A stretch of DNA of 16,925 bases from positions 1-16,925 of the forward strand of contig CAZSVE010000068.1 of NCBI GenBank assembly GCA_964610175.1. Direction: 5' to 3'. Shown here in pieces: positions 7,439 to 14,406 of this stretch (positions are counted from its first letter, which is position 1; every line of letters begins with the position of its first letter). Position numbers and translations under genes: made by a program. Below the pieces are notes generated by a model, which saw only the letters and a list, made by a program, of their open reading frames with translations, made no database searches and had not been told where the DNA came from. Origin of the DNA: CAZSVE01 sp964610175 (GTDB lineage Bacteria; Pseudomonadota; Gammaproteobacteria; HK1).

Positions 7439-7951
7439 TCAAAATTCTGCATCCCAATCGACGCGGATCGTCCGATTCTCCAACTCCACGGCAAGGATAA
7501 CATCACCGAACACAGAAGGTATGAGTCGTTCCTTTTCTCCTGTCACCACGAGGACATCGTTCGCGCCGGTTTCCATAATCCTATTGACGCATCCGAGATC
7601 GATACCACTACGCGTTGTGACTCGGCAACCGATAAGATCCTCCCAATAGTATTCTCCCTCACCGATAGGTGGCAGCCGATCCCGCGTAGTGACGATATTC
7701 GCCCCTGTTAACTCAAGGGCGGTGTCACGATCCGGACACGATGCAACTTTGGCAATACAACCATTTCCGTGTTTCCGACCGTCGATGACCGTAACTTCGG
7801 CATATCTTTTCCCATTCGGCAATCTAAGTCCCCAGGGGGAGTACGCCAATACGTTATCTATAGGGACGGTAAAAGAACGAATCTTTACCCAACCGTATAT
7901 TCCGTAAACGCCACCAATGCGCCCAATAATAATCTCTTTTTGCATAAGCAT
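7439..7951 (-). CDS. rimM: 16S rRNA processing protein RimM
   Basis: 170 residues. RimM assists maturation of the 30S head and binds ribosomal protein S19. The start IIIGRIGGVYGIYGWVKIRSFT is the family hallmark. The N-terminal barrel ends near GCRVTTRSGIDLG, and the PRC-barrel domain follows with NDVLVVTGEKERLIPSVFGDVI and an RVDWDAEF end. ATGs at 7951 and 7945 are both possible. An AGGTG stretch lies 12 bp before the first. A TATAAT hexamer lies immediately upstream, but without a clear -35 box. Unusually, 261 bp separate it from rpsP, whereas the two are normally almost adjacent. Confidence 0.95.
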   Translation of the reverse strand: MLMQKEIIIGRIGGVYGIYGWVKIRSFTVPIDNVLAYSPWGLRLPNGKRYAEVTVIDGRKHGNGCIAKVASCPDRDTALELTGANIVTTRDRLPPIGEGEYYWEDLIGCRVTTRSGIDLGCVNRIMETGANDVLVVTGEKERLIPSVFGDVILAVELENRTIRVDWDAEF

Positions 7952-8212
7952 GAATTATAACGGCACCTGATTCGGTACCGCGGACGAATTCATGATTCTT
8001 CCAAATCCCATATCCGCGAACATTCCCAGATCGAGCTAAGATGAATACAAAGCCTCAATCCTCTTCAAATAAGGCAAGTCCGGAAGACCGACAATCAACG
8101 GATGGAAAATCAAATTTGATGCAGGCATACGACTGAGCGTCGTTTTGTATACGAGTCGTGGCGTATACGATACTCATATTCCAAGTTGGAGTTTCAACAA
8201 CCGACGCAGAAT
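7952..8212. other. Long rpsP-rimM spacer with inverted repeats and a small plus-strand ORF
   Basis: The spacer between two genes usually packed together contains a perfect inverted repeat GTATACG / CGTATAC (8147-8153 and 8162-8168, loop 8). On the plus strand, ACGAC-tgagc-GTCGT plus TTT (8129-8146) looks like a weak terminator. A 31-codon ORF from ATG at 8041 to TGA at 8134-8136 runs into that hairpin, but has no good ribosome binding site (GAGCTAAG is the best candidate). Its product would be short and hydrophilic, with no recognised family. Confidence 0.35.
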
Positions 8213-8464
8213 CTAGGTAGCCCGCTTCTTGACTTGGCGGAGTAGACTGGAAACCCGCTCTGAAGTTTTTGCCCCGTGCGATATCCAGTAATCCGCACGT
8301 GCTTCATCAATGCGAAGATCTTCTTCATGATCGGCTGCGATGGGATTATAGAAACCTAATCGCTCGATGAAGCGCCCATCGCGACTCATACGAGAATCCG
8401 CGACTACCACGTGGTAAAAGGGACGTTTTTTGGCGCCAGCGCGGGCCAAACGAATCGTTACCAT
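8213..8464 (-). CDS. rpsP: 30S ribosomal protein S16
   Basis: 83 residues, standard for S16, an assembly protein of the 30S body. The start MVTIRLARAGAKKRPFYHVVVADSR is diagnostic, followed by DGRFIERLGFYNP and a WISHGAKTSERVSSLL end. The frame is open back to 8557, but that part has no family similarity. The ATG at 8464 has a GAAGGATT ribosome binding site. It is the first gene of the minus-strand operon. Confidence 0.96.
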   Translation of the reverse strand: MVTIRLARAGAKKRPFYHVVVADSRMSRDGRFIERLGFYNPIAADHEEDLRIDEARADYWISHGAKTSERVSSLLRQVKKRAT

Positions 8465-9010
8465 AATTGTTTCGAATCCTTCGGGAAGCTGGATGCGCAT
8501 AAACAACACGCACGTTGAAAAGCGGGTATTGTACGCACTGTACGTGGAGAATTCCATTGCCGAATTTCCGCCAATATAGGGGCTTTGGCTGGTATTTGGC
8601 TAGTAATCGACAGGGAAAATTGTGATACAATTATTTTTTAATAAACTCGGTTAAAAATAAGTTTATTTATGTATGGGCTTATTTAAAAAGCCCGGTCGAT
8701 AAGTAAAATGTAGTTTACAAAAATCGGTTAAACTGATTGAATTGTTTATTTCCCGCTCGGCTTCACAATTGGATCAAGTTTTAAGTTTTATAAGGCACCA
8801 ATTTCGCTTTACCAATACCGGTTCATGCTTTGTCGGAATCGAGGCGAAGCTTCGCTAGATCTGCTTTTCGAAAATGGTTATCCAACTACGTGTGAATTTC
8901 AGTTTCTTGGTTTTCGTTTTTCCCTGGGGCACGAATCGGAAGTTTTGCAGTTCCATCGATTGAATGTTTTTAAGGTTACCGAAGAATCAGGGACAGCAGG
9001 GGGGATATTT
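8465..9010. promoter_or_regulatory. AT-rich divergent intergenic region, rpsP / lpxC
   Basis: It should hold the promoters of both the ribosomal operon and lpxC. 8630-8740 is strongly AT-rich. AATAAAC can pair with GTTTATT nearby (about 8640-8667). GGGCTT pairs with AAGCCC (8675-8680, 8688-8693). An imperfect palindrome AATCGGTTAAACTGATT lies at 8722-8738; its TCGGTTAAA also occurs near 8647. A minus-strand TACAAT within 8530-8540 is a possible rpsP -10 box, and a TATAAG near 8790 a possible lpxC -10 box. Neither has a good -35 box. The open frame before lpxC (from 8825) is not supported as coding. Confidence 0.4.
8839..8858 (-). repeat. Dispersed palindromic element, copy C (core only)
   Basis: On the minus strand this reads CTAGCGAAGCTTCGCCTCGA. 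The 16156-16198 element has the same block with two transitions, directly preceded by CT, and 151-197 has it with a changed start and end. The inner 12 bp GCGAAGCTTCGC is a perfect palindrome. The right half of the longer copies (CGATGAAGCGTGATT) is missing here. Confidence 0.5.
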
Positions 9011-9922
9011 ATGATCAATCAGCGCACGTTAAAGAATGTAATTCGCGCAACGGGTGTTGGACTGCACAGCGGGGGAAAAGTATATCTGACACTTCGCCCC
9101 GCACCTCCTAATGCCGGCATCGTATTTCGTCGGATAGATCTTGAAAAACCTGTTTCTCTTCTTGCTCGGCCCCAGAATGTCGGTGACACTACTTTGTCGA
9201 CCACTTTGGTCAAGGATGGTGCCAGGGTATCTACCGTAGAACACCTTTTATCGGCCATGGCCGGCCTTGGAATCGACAATGCTTTTGTTGATTTGAGCGC
9301 TGCGGAGGTACCGATTATGGATGGAAGCGCGGGACCCTTCGTGTTTCTGATCCAATCTGCAGGCATACAGGAACAATCTGCGCCAAAGCGGTTCTTGCGG
9401 ATTCGGCGATCCGTACGTGTCGAGGAAGGTGATAAGTGGGCACAATTCGAACCTTTCGATGGATTCAAGGTAACCTTCATCATCGGGTTCGATCACCCAG
9501 TATTCAGTTCCTGCCCCCGTAAGGCATCCGTCGATTTTTCTACTACCTCCTTTGTCAAAGAGGTAAGTCGTGCCCGTACTTTCGGCTTCATGCGAGACAT
9601 CGAGTACTTGCGGGCAAATAATCTGGCCCTTGGCGGCAGCTTGGATAACGCGGTAGTCCTGGATGACTACCGAATCTTGAATGACGACGGATTGCGATAT
9701 GACGACGAGTTCGTTAAGCACAAGGTGCTGGATGCCATTGGAGATCTGTATTTATTGGGACACAGCCTAATAGGAAGTTTCACGGGTTATAAATCCGGCC
9801 ATGGACTCAATAATCTGTTACTGCGCACGCTCATGGCGGATCAAAGCGCCTGGGAAATGGTTACATTCAAGGATACCGTGGATATGCCCATCATATTCGC
9901 GTCCCCCGTTCCAGCAATCTAG
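9011..9922 (+). CDS. lpxC: UDP-3-O-acyl-N-acetylglucosamine deacetylase
   Basis: 303 residues; E. coli LpxC has 305. LpxC is the zinc-dependent first committed step of lipid A synthesis. The start MINQRTLKNVIRATGVGLHSG is the family N-terminus. The zinc ligands are visible: H78 in STVEHLLSAMAGLGIDN, and H237 and D241 in the KHKVLDAIGDL motif. The catalytic histidine H264 lies in YKSGHGLNN. Insert I carries PIMDGSAGPFVFLI. The frame is open upstream to 8825, but the ATG at 9011 has a GGGGGGA ribosome binding site and gives the correct length. In many gammaproteobacteria lpxC is followed by dciA and secA; here dciA follows on the opposite strand. Confidence 0.96.
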   Translation: MINQRTLKNVIRATGVGLHSGGKVYLTLRPAPPNAGIVFRRIDLEKPVSLLARPQNVGDTTLSTTLVKDGARVSTVEHLLSAMAGLGIDNAFVDLSAAEVPIMDGSAGPFVFLIQSAGIQEQSAPKRFLRIRRSVRVEEGDKWAQFEPFDGFKVTFIIGFDHPVFSSCPRKASVDFSTTSFVKEVSRARTFGFMRDIEYLRANNLALGGSLDNAVVLDDYRILNDDGLRYDDEFVKHKVLDAIGDLYLLGHSLIGSFTGYKSGHGLNNLLLRTLMADQSAWEMVTFKDTVDMPIIFASPVPAI

Positions 9923-9949
9923 CAGCACTTAGAACGAATCTCTAGGTTC

Positions 9950-9975
9950 CCTCTAGCATAGAGGATGAATTCATC
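9950..9975. terminator. Hairpin pair between lpxC and dciA
   Basis: CCTCTA-gca-TAGAGG (9950-9964) is followed at once by a perfect 12-bp palindrome GATGAATTCATC (9964-9975). It lies in the space between convergent genes, where a bidirectional terminator is expected. The T-run after it is poor (GTCTTT), so the assignment is weak. Confidence 0.35.
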
Positions 9976-10016
9976 GTCTTTACCCTTCTCGGCATCGGGT
10001 GCGAAGTGCCATCATT

Positions 10017-10103
10017 CTATTCAAGTTTTTCCAGATAGCGGTCAAAGACACCTTTCTCGATACTACCCTCGAAGATAATCAAGGTGAAAAGCTCAAGAAG
10101 CAT
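10017..10103 (-). other. 28-codon ORF overlapping the dciA stop
   Basis: Begins with ATG inside the end of dciA and stops with TAG. It reads LFTLIIFEGSIEKGVFDRY in its middle. This loosely resembles a stretch of IS630-type DDE transposases (an FEGS..G..F...YLE pattern), so it may be a transposase scrap. The similarity is by eye only, and a chance frame is equally possible. Confidence 0.2.
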
Positions 10104-10542
10104 TACGGGCGAGGCGCAACCACGCTTGGCGTAATGGTTGATTTTCGGTGATTCCGGCAACATTGCGTAGTAATGCTCCCACACTGGAAGACAGGCGTGG
10201 GGGGCGTTTTCTCACCCGTTCGTCATGCTGCAATACCAACGGATCGACGTATATGCAGACCTTGGCGATCGTTGGCATCCCACGCTTGGTCTGAAAGAAC
10301 ACCACGATATCAGGACTAAGAAAGCGGATTCTGGAATACCAAGCCGATGAATCTACCTGCAAGATAACCGTATCGGAAGAAATCCTAGCCAACCGGCAGT
10401 GACGGCTGATTGGCAATCCCAACCACTTGGCAAGCGCCTTCCCGCTAGCGTCGAAGGATTTTGCCTGCATCGCCAGGCCATACAATGGGTTTCCCGGATG
10501 AGCTAACCGTTCCGTTACAGATGGAACAGCGAATTTCGTCAT
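10093..10542 (-). CDS. dciA: DciA family protein (DUF721)
   Basis: 149 residues. DciA helps load the replicative helicase DnaB in bacteria without DnaC. The N-terminal half has the DUF721 pattern: an LAKWLGLP segment, then ISRHCRLARISSDTVILQVD, and the diagnostic SSAWYSRIRFLSPDIV. The C-terminal tail is basic and not conserved. Its position beside lpxC fits, since lpxC-dciA-secA is a common order. Here it is inverted relative to lpxC, and secA is not next to it. No ribosome binding site is obvious before the ATG. Identification rests on motif and context together. Confidence 0.82.
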   Translation of the reverse strand: MTKFAVPSVTERLAHPGNPLYGLAMQAKSFDASGKALAKWLGLPISRHCRLARISSDTVILQVDSSAWYSRIRFLSPDIVVFFQTKRGMPTIAKVCIYVDPLVLQHDERVRKRPPRLSSSVGALLRNVAGITENQPLRQAWLRLARNAS

Positions 10543-10796
10543 TTCGGATCAAAAGATTTCTAGTTGGATTCAGAGGACTTCCAGCAAAGAAGGCTCTGCC
10601 TCGAAAAGGATAGCGGAGATCTTCAATGCTACAATCACGGTATGGAGACGGAAAGTTTTATTGCGTCCGCTTTTCCTGTATAACAATAATAAGTTACATT
10701 GGCTAAATCATGATCTGTTCGGGAAGATAGGATCTTTGGGATTTTGCCCCTGAGGGCAGTGTATTTCTTTATATGTTGTCGAGGAGGATCATATCC

Positions 10797-11777
10797 ATGC
10801 GTACGATGATTGCGGTGCTATTCGCCGCCTTTTGCACATTTTTTGCATCCATGGCCTATGGAGAACCTATCGTTATCAAGTTCTCTCATGTTGTACATGA
10901 CGACACCCCAAAGGGAAAAATGGCCGACAGGTTCAAGGAATTGGTCCAAAGAAAACTCTCGGGCAAAATCAAGGTCGAGGTTTATCCAGACTCCAAGTTA
11001 TCCGACGATAATAAGGTCGTGGGCAAGATACTGGCCGGAGAAATACAGATGGCGGCACCTGCCATGTCCAAGCTCAAGAAGTATACACCCAAACTTGCTC
11101 TATTCGATTTGCCGTTTTTATTCACTGGCATCGGAGGAGTGGATAAATTCAAGAAAACCGAGCAGGGAAAATCTCTTCTCAAGTCCATGGAGGGAAAGGG
11201 GATAACCGGTCTTGGTTACATGCACAATGGCATGAAGCATTTCTCGGCGAATAAACCGTTGATTTTACCGCAGGATGCCGAGGGGCTGAAATTCCGTATC
11301 ATGTCGTCGGATGTATTGGTGGCGCAGTTCGAGGCGATAGGTGCCATCCCAGTAAAGAAACCATTCAAGGAGGTCTACGGCCTGCTTGAAAGCGGTAAGA
11401 TCGATGGACAGGAAAATACGTGGTCGAACATATATTCGAAGAAATTCCATGAGGTACAGGAATACATAACGGAATCCAACCATGGATACCTCGGCTATAT
11501 GGTTATCACCAGTACCAGGTTCTGGAATGCGCTCGATCCAGAAACCAGAAAGGAATTGGAGAAGATGCTGTCCGAAGCCATTGCCTTCGGTAATCAAGAA
11601 GCCGTCAAGAAAGAGATCTTCGACAAGAGTAAAATCGCTGCTGCCGAGAAGGCTCATATCATCCCACTGAAAAACAAGGGTAAAAAGAAATGGATCGCTG
11701 CCATGAAGCCCGTTTGGAAGAAATTCGAAGCGCAAATCGGTAAGGATCTGATCGATACAGCCTTTGCATCGAATTAG
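10797..11777 (+). CDS. dctP: TRAP transporter solute-binding protein, DctP family
   Basis: 326 residues from the ATG at 10797, which has an excellent GAGGAGG ribosome binding site (10781-10787). An in-frame upstream ATG at 10773 lies before that site and is rejected. Residues 1-22 form a signal peptide (hydrophobic core IAVLFAAFCTFF, cleavage near AYGEP), so the protein is periplasmic. The family pattern is clear: IKFSHVVHDDTPKGKMADRFKELV, FDLPFLF, and LKFRIMSSDVLVAQFEAIGA, which includes the ligand-binding arginine region. EVYGLLESGKIDGQENTWSN and the YLGYMVI block follow. This subgroup commonly binds C4-dicarboxylates or similar organic acids; the ligand is not certain. The membrane partners DctQ and DctM are absent on both sides and a strong terminator follows, so it is a single-gene unit here. 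Confidence 0.92.
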   Translation: MRTMIAVLFAAFCTFFASMAYGEPIVIKFSHVVHDDTPKGKMADRFKELVQRKLSGKIKVEVYPDSKLSDDNKVVGKILAGEIQMAAPAMSKLKKYTPKLALFDLPFLFTGIGGVDKFKKTEQGKSLLKSMEGKGITGLGYMHNGMKHFSANKPLILPQDAEGLKFRIMSSDVLVAQFEAIGAIPVKKPFKEVYGLLESGKIDGQENTWSNIYSKKFHEVQEYITESNHGYLGYMVITSTRFWNALDPETRKELEKMLSEAIAFGNQEAVKKEIFDKSKIAAAEKAHIIPLKNKGKKKWIAAMKPVWKKFEAQIGKDLIDTAFASN

Positions 11778-11799
11778 CGTTATACGCGCTTGGTTCGCT

Positions 11800-11814
11800 C
11801 TACGCGAAGCGTAG
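11800..11814 (+). repeat. GAA-loop hairpin, copy E of the dispersed family
   Basis: A perfect 6-bp stem CTACGC / GCGTAG around GAA, 22 bp after the dctP stop and followed by GGAACTCG. It has the same architecture as the hairpin at 1862-1876, with different arms that still pair. Membership of the family is inferred from shape and the shared GC-GAA-GC centre. Confidence 0.35.
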
Positions 11815-11825
11815 GGAACTCGAGA

Positions 11826-11883
11826 TCGGGGGGTATGTGGCCTTCGGCTACCACCCCCCGAATCTTTTATGGGATTCGGTTTT
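11826..11883 (+). terminator. Strong intrinsic terminator after dctP
   Basis: TCGGGGGGT (11826-11834) pairs with ACCCCCCGA (11853-11861). Between them GTGGCC and GGCTAC pair around a TTC loop. The stem is followed by ATCTTTTAT. A second hairpin, CCGAATC / GATTCGG (11858-11864 with 11873-11879), is followed by TTTT and shares bases with the first, so it could form if the first fails. Confidence 0.8.
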
Positions 11884-12123
11884 CGAATTGGCTGTTTCCT
11901 GTTCTACTGACCAGTCCTGTTGGAAAAAGTACAATTCGTTGCCGCTTCTGTTACCGTATTCCGGGAATAACTCTGTTGAAATCTTTTTACACATCTTGAT
12001 TTTCGATATGTGTACCAACCTGGCAACATTCATGCTCGATTTCTCTCGCTCCTTATGTAGCCATCCACCTTCGATCTACAATTCATGCTACTTATTGGGA
12101 TCGAACCTCCATGGTGATACATC

Positions 12124-12612
12124 ATGAACTGGGCAGATTATGTTATTTTGGCCATCATCGGCATTTCCGCCATGATCAGCATTTCACGGGGCTTCATGAG
12201 CGAAGCGTTGTCATTGTTGGGCTGGATTCTGGCGTTTTGGCTGGCGCTTACATTTATGAATGTATTGGCTATGCAGCTCGTCCCATGGGTCTCCGTGCCC
12301 TCCGTGCGTCTGGGTATCAGTTTTGTTGCCTTGCTTTTCGTTACCCTATTATTGACCGCTATGGTAAACCGATTGGTCAGTCAACTGGTGATAAAAACGG
12401 GACTCACCGGAACCGATCGTGTATTGGGGATCATATTCGGTATCGTTCGAGGAATCGTGGTCGTGGCGATCTGCGTCTTGTTGGCCGGTTTGACGGCTCT
12501 TCCAAGAGATCCATGGTGGCAAGACTCTCTATTGATGAACCACTTTCAGATCATCGCCATCGAAATCCGCGGATTGTTGCCTCCGGAACTGGCGATCTAT
12601 CTCACATACTGA
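12124..12612 (+). CDS. cvpA: CvpA family inner-membrane protein
   Basis: 162 residues with four predicted transmembrane segments (about 5-22, 26-46, 60-82 and 103-122), the usual CvpA plan. The N-terminus NWADYVILAIIGISAMISISRG and the motif GFMSEALSLLGWILAFWLAL are family features. CvpA was named for colicin V production in E. coli and has been linked to envelope stress tolerance; its exact activity is not settled. It lies directly upstream of purF as in many gammaproteobacteria. The 180-bp gap to purF contains a palindrome. A GTG within the gap and a weak ribosome binding site leave the start reasonably but not fully certain. Confidence 0.92.
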   Translation: MNWADYVILAIIGISAMISISRGFMSEALSLLGWILAFWLALTFMNVLAMQLVPWVSVPSVRLGISFVALLFVTLLLTAMVNRLVSQLVIKTGLTGTDRVLGIIFGIVRGIVVVAICVLLAGLTALPRDPWWQDSLLMNHFQIIAIEIRGLLPPELAIYLTY

Positions 12613-12616
12613 TTCG

Positions 12617-12632
12617 TCAGACCATGGTCTGA
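12617..12632. promoter_or_regulatory. Perfect 16-bp palindrome between cvpA and purF
   Basis: TCAGACCATGGTCTGA begins 5 bp after the cvpA stop and is followed by TATC-tt-GATA (12633-12642). There is no T-run, so it is not a standard terminator. A full palindrome without a loop is more like a protein-binding site or an mRNA end-stabilising hairpin. It does not match the PurR box as I know it. Confidence 0.4.
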
Positions 12633-12792
12633 TATCTTGATATTGGATTTTCATCGTTGAATGGGATTCGATCGCTACAGTAACTCCTTTCAATGCCATC
12701 CATGAATCGGGGTAATACGCCTTCATCGCCGTGGGTACCAATCCCAATTCGACCTGTTCGCGAGGATCTCGCGTCTCATCGGGGAGCAGCCA

Positions 12793-14322
12793 ATGTGTGG
12801 AGTAGTCGGAGTCGTCGCGCGGGGAAATGTCAACCAAACATTATATGATGCACTTACGGTGCTTCAGCATCGTGGGCAGGACGCTGCCGGCATCGTAACC
12901 TGTAAGGATCGTCGATTTCATTTGCGCAAGGACCTTGGTCTCGTACGCGATGTCTTCCAGGCCCACCACATGGACAACTTACAGGGTAAAATCGGCATCG
13001 GACACGTGCGATATCCCACTGCCGGGGAGACCTCCTCGGCCGAGGCGCAACCTTTCTACGTAAATTCTCCCTATGGCATCACCCTCGCTCACAACGGCAA
13101 TCTCGTCAATGCAAAAATACTTAAGCAAGACCTTTTCCATGCGGATCGGCGCCATATCAATACGGAATCGGATTCCGAGATCCTCTTGAATGTCTTTGCT
13201 CATGAACTACTGAAGTTGGGCAAGCTCGCTATCGATGAAAACGACATCTTCACGGCCGTATCGGAAGTGCATCGGCGATGCATAGGTGGGTACGCCGCTG
13301 TCGCCATGATCATGGGATATGGTCTCGTTGCCTTCCGGGATCCGTACGGTATTCGCCCTATCGCTCTGGGGCGCCGTGAAACGGCACAGGGCCCGGAATA
13401 CATGTTTGCATCAGAGAGCGTGGCAATGGATGTGCTGGGATTCGATCTCGTACGGGATATCGCCCCAGGTGAAGCGATAATCATCGACACGTCCACCAAG
13501 GTGCACACCCACCAATGCGCCGCAAACCCTATACACTCCCCCTGTATCTTCGAATTCGTGTACCTGGCACGACCCGACTCCATCATCGACAACATCTCGG
13601 TCTACAAGGCCAGACTTCGCATGGGAGAACATCTGGCCAACAAGCTCCTCGATGAATTCCCCAATCACGACATCGATGTGGTGATTCCCATACCGGATAC
13701 AAGCCGAACTGCGGCGTTATCCCTTGCCTACAAGCTCAATGTGAAATATCGGGAAGGTTTCATCAAAAACCGCTATATCGGTCGCACCTTCATCATGCCC
13801 CATCAGAAACAGCGCCGAAGCTCCGTTCATCAGAAACTGAACGCCATCGACCTCGAGTTCAAAGGAAAAAACGTATTATTGGTGGACGATTCCATCGTTC
13901 GAGGCACCACGTCGGAAAAAATCATCCAAATGGCTAGGAATGCCGGTGCCCGCAAGGTGTATTTCGCCTCCGCTGCCCCACCCGTTCGCTATCAAAACGT
14001 CTATGGGATCGACATGCCGGTTGCTTCGGAACTGATTGCCCATAACAGATCCGAGGAACAAGTCGCGCAAGCCATTGGCGCAGACCGGGTCATCTTCCAG
14101 TCACTCGACGACCTGTTCAGCGCGGTGCAAAAAGGTAACCCACGCATTCAGCATTTCGACGATTCCTGCTTCACTGGAAAATACATTACGGACGGCGTCA
14201 CCGATGATTATTTGATGCATCTGGAGGAAACCCGTTGTAACAACGTAAGAGAATATTATCATCAACACAATGGGTTCATCGGCAACGTCAATGGAGTCAT
14301 CGATCTGTACAATGTAAATTGA
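12793..14322 (+). CDS. purF: Amidophosphoribosyltransferase
   Basis: 509 residues, similar to E. coli PurF. It makes phosphoribosylamine from PRPP and glutamine, the first committed step of purine synthesis. The sequence starts MCGVVGVV, so the nucleophile C2 is exposed after methionine removal and there is no propeptide, as in the E. coli class. The glutaminase domain continues with LQHRGQDAAGI, GHVRYPTAG and LAHNGNLVN. The phosphoribosyltransferase domain has FEFVYLARPDS, IPDTSRTAA and the PRPP loop VLLVDDSIVRGTT at 361-373. A GGGGAGC ribosome binding site precedes the ATG. The adaptor gene begins 58 bp after the stop on the same strand. Confidence 0.97.
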   Translation: MCGVVGVVARGNVNQTLYDALTVLQHRGQDAAGIVTCKDRRFHLRKDLGLVRDVFQAHHMDNLQGKIGIGHVRYPTAGETSSAEAQPFYVNSPYGITLAHNGNLVNAKILKQDLFHADRRHINTESDSEILLNVFAHELLKLGKLAIDENDIFTAVSEVHRRCIGGYAAVAMIMGYGLVAFRDPYGIRPIALGRRETAQGPEYMFASESVAMDVLGFDLVRDIAPGEAIIIDTSTKVHTHQCAANPIHSPCIFEFVYLARPDSIIDNISVYKARLRMGEHLANKLLDEFPNHDIDVVIPIPDTSRTAALSLAYKLNVKYREGFIKNRYIGRTFIMPHQKQRRSSVHQKLNAIDLEFKGKNVLLVDDSIVRGTTSEKIIQMARNAGARKVYFASAAPPVRYQNVYGIDMPVASELIAHNRSEEQVAQAIGADRVIFQSLDDLFSAVQKGNPRIQHFDDSCFTGKYITDGVTDDYLMHLEETRCNNVREYYHQHNGFIGNVNGVIDLYNVN

Positions 14323-14352
14323 TTCTCCATAGCGCACACTTTGCCACCAAAG

Positions 14353-14406
14353 GATAAGTTTCCCCTTATCGGGAAACGGTATGGATAAGGCTTCACGTCG
14401 CTTATC
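14353..14406 (+). promoter_or_regulatory. Interleaved alternative hairpins over the adaptor gene start
   Basis: GATAAG (14353-14358), TTTCCC (14359-14364), CTTATC (14365-14370) and GGGAAAC (14371-14377) are contiguous. The first can pair with the third, or the second with the fourth, but not both at once. GATAAG recurs at 14384-14389, inside the first codons, and CTTATC at 14401-14406, just before the second ATG. The GGGAAAC arm is also the only ribosome binding site candidate for the ATG at 14381. The layout could regulate translation; function is inferred. Confidence 0.45.

Larger units (their letters stand above)
11778..12123. other. Intergenic region dctP - cvpA
   Basis: The left part carries the CTACGC-GAA-GCGTAG hairpin (11800-11814) and a bipartite terminator (11826-11883). 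The right part has an inverted repeat ACACAT / ATGTGT at 11989-11994 and 12008-12013 that could be an operator for cvpA-purF. I do not see a PurR-type box. No coding sequence is supported. Confidence 0.5.

Noticed and set aside
8825..9010. N-terminal extension of lpxC by 62 codons
   Set aside because: LpxC begins at MINQRTLKN; the extension is unlike the family, overlaps a dispersed palindrome, and lacks a ribosome binding site.
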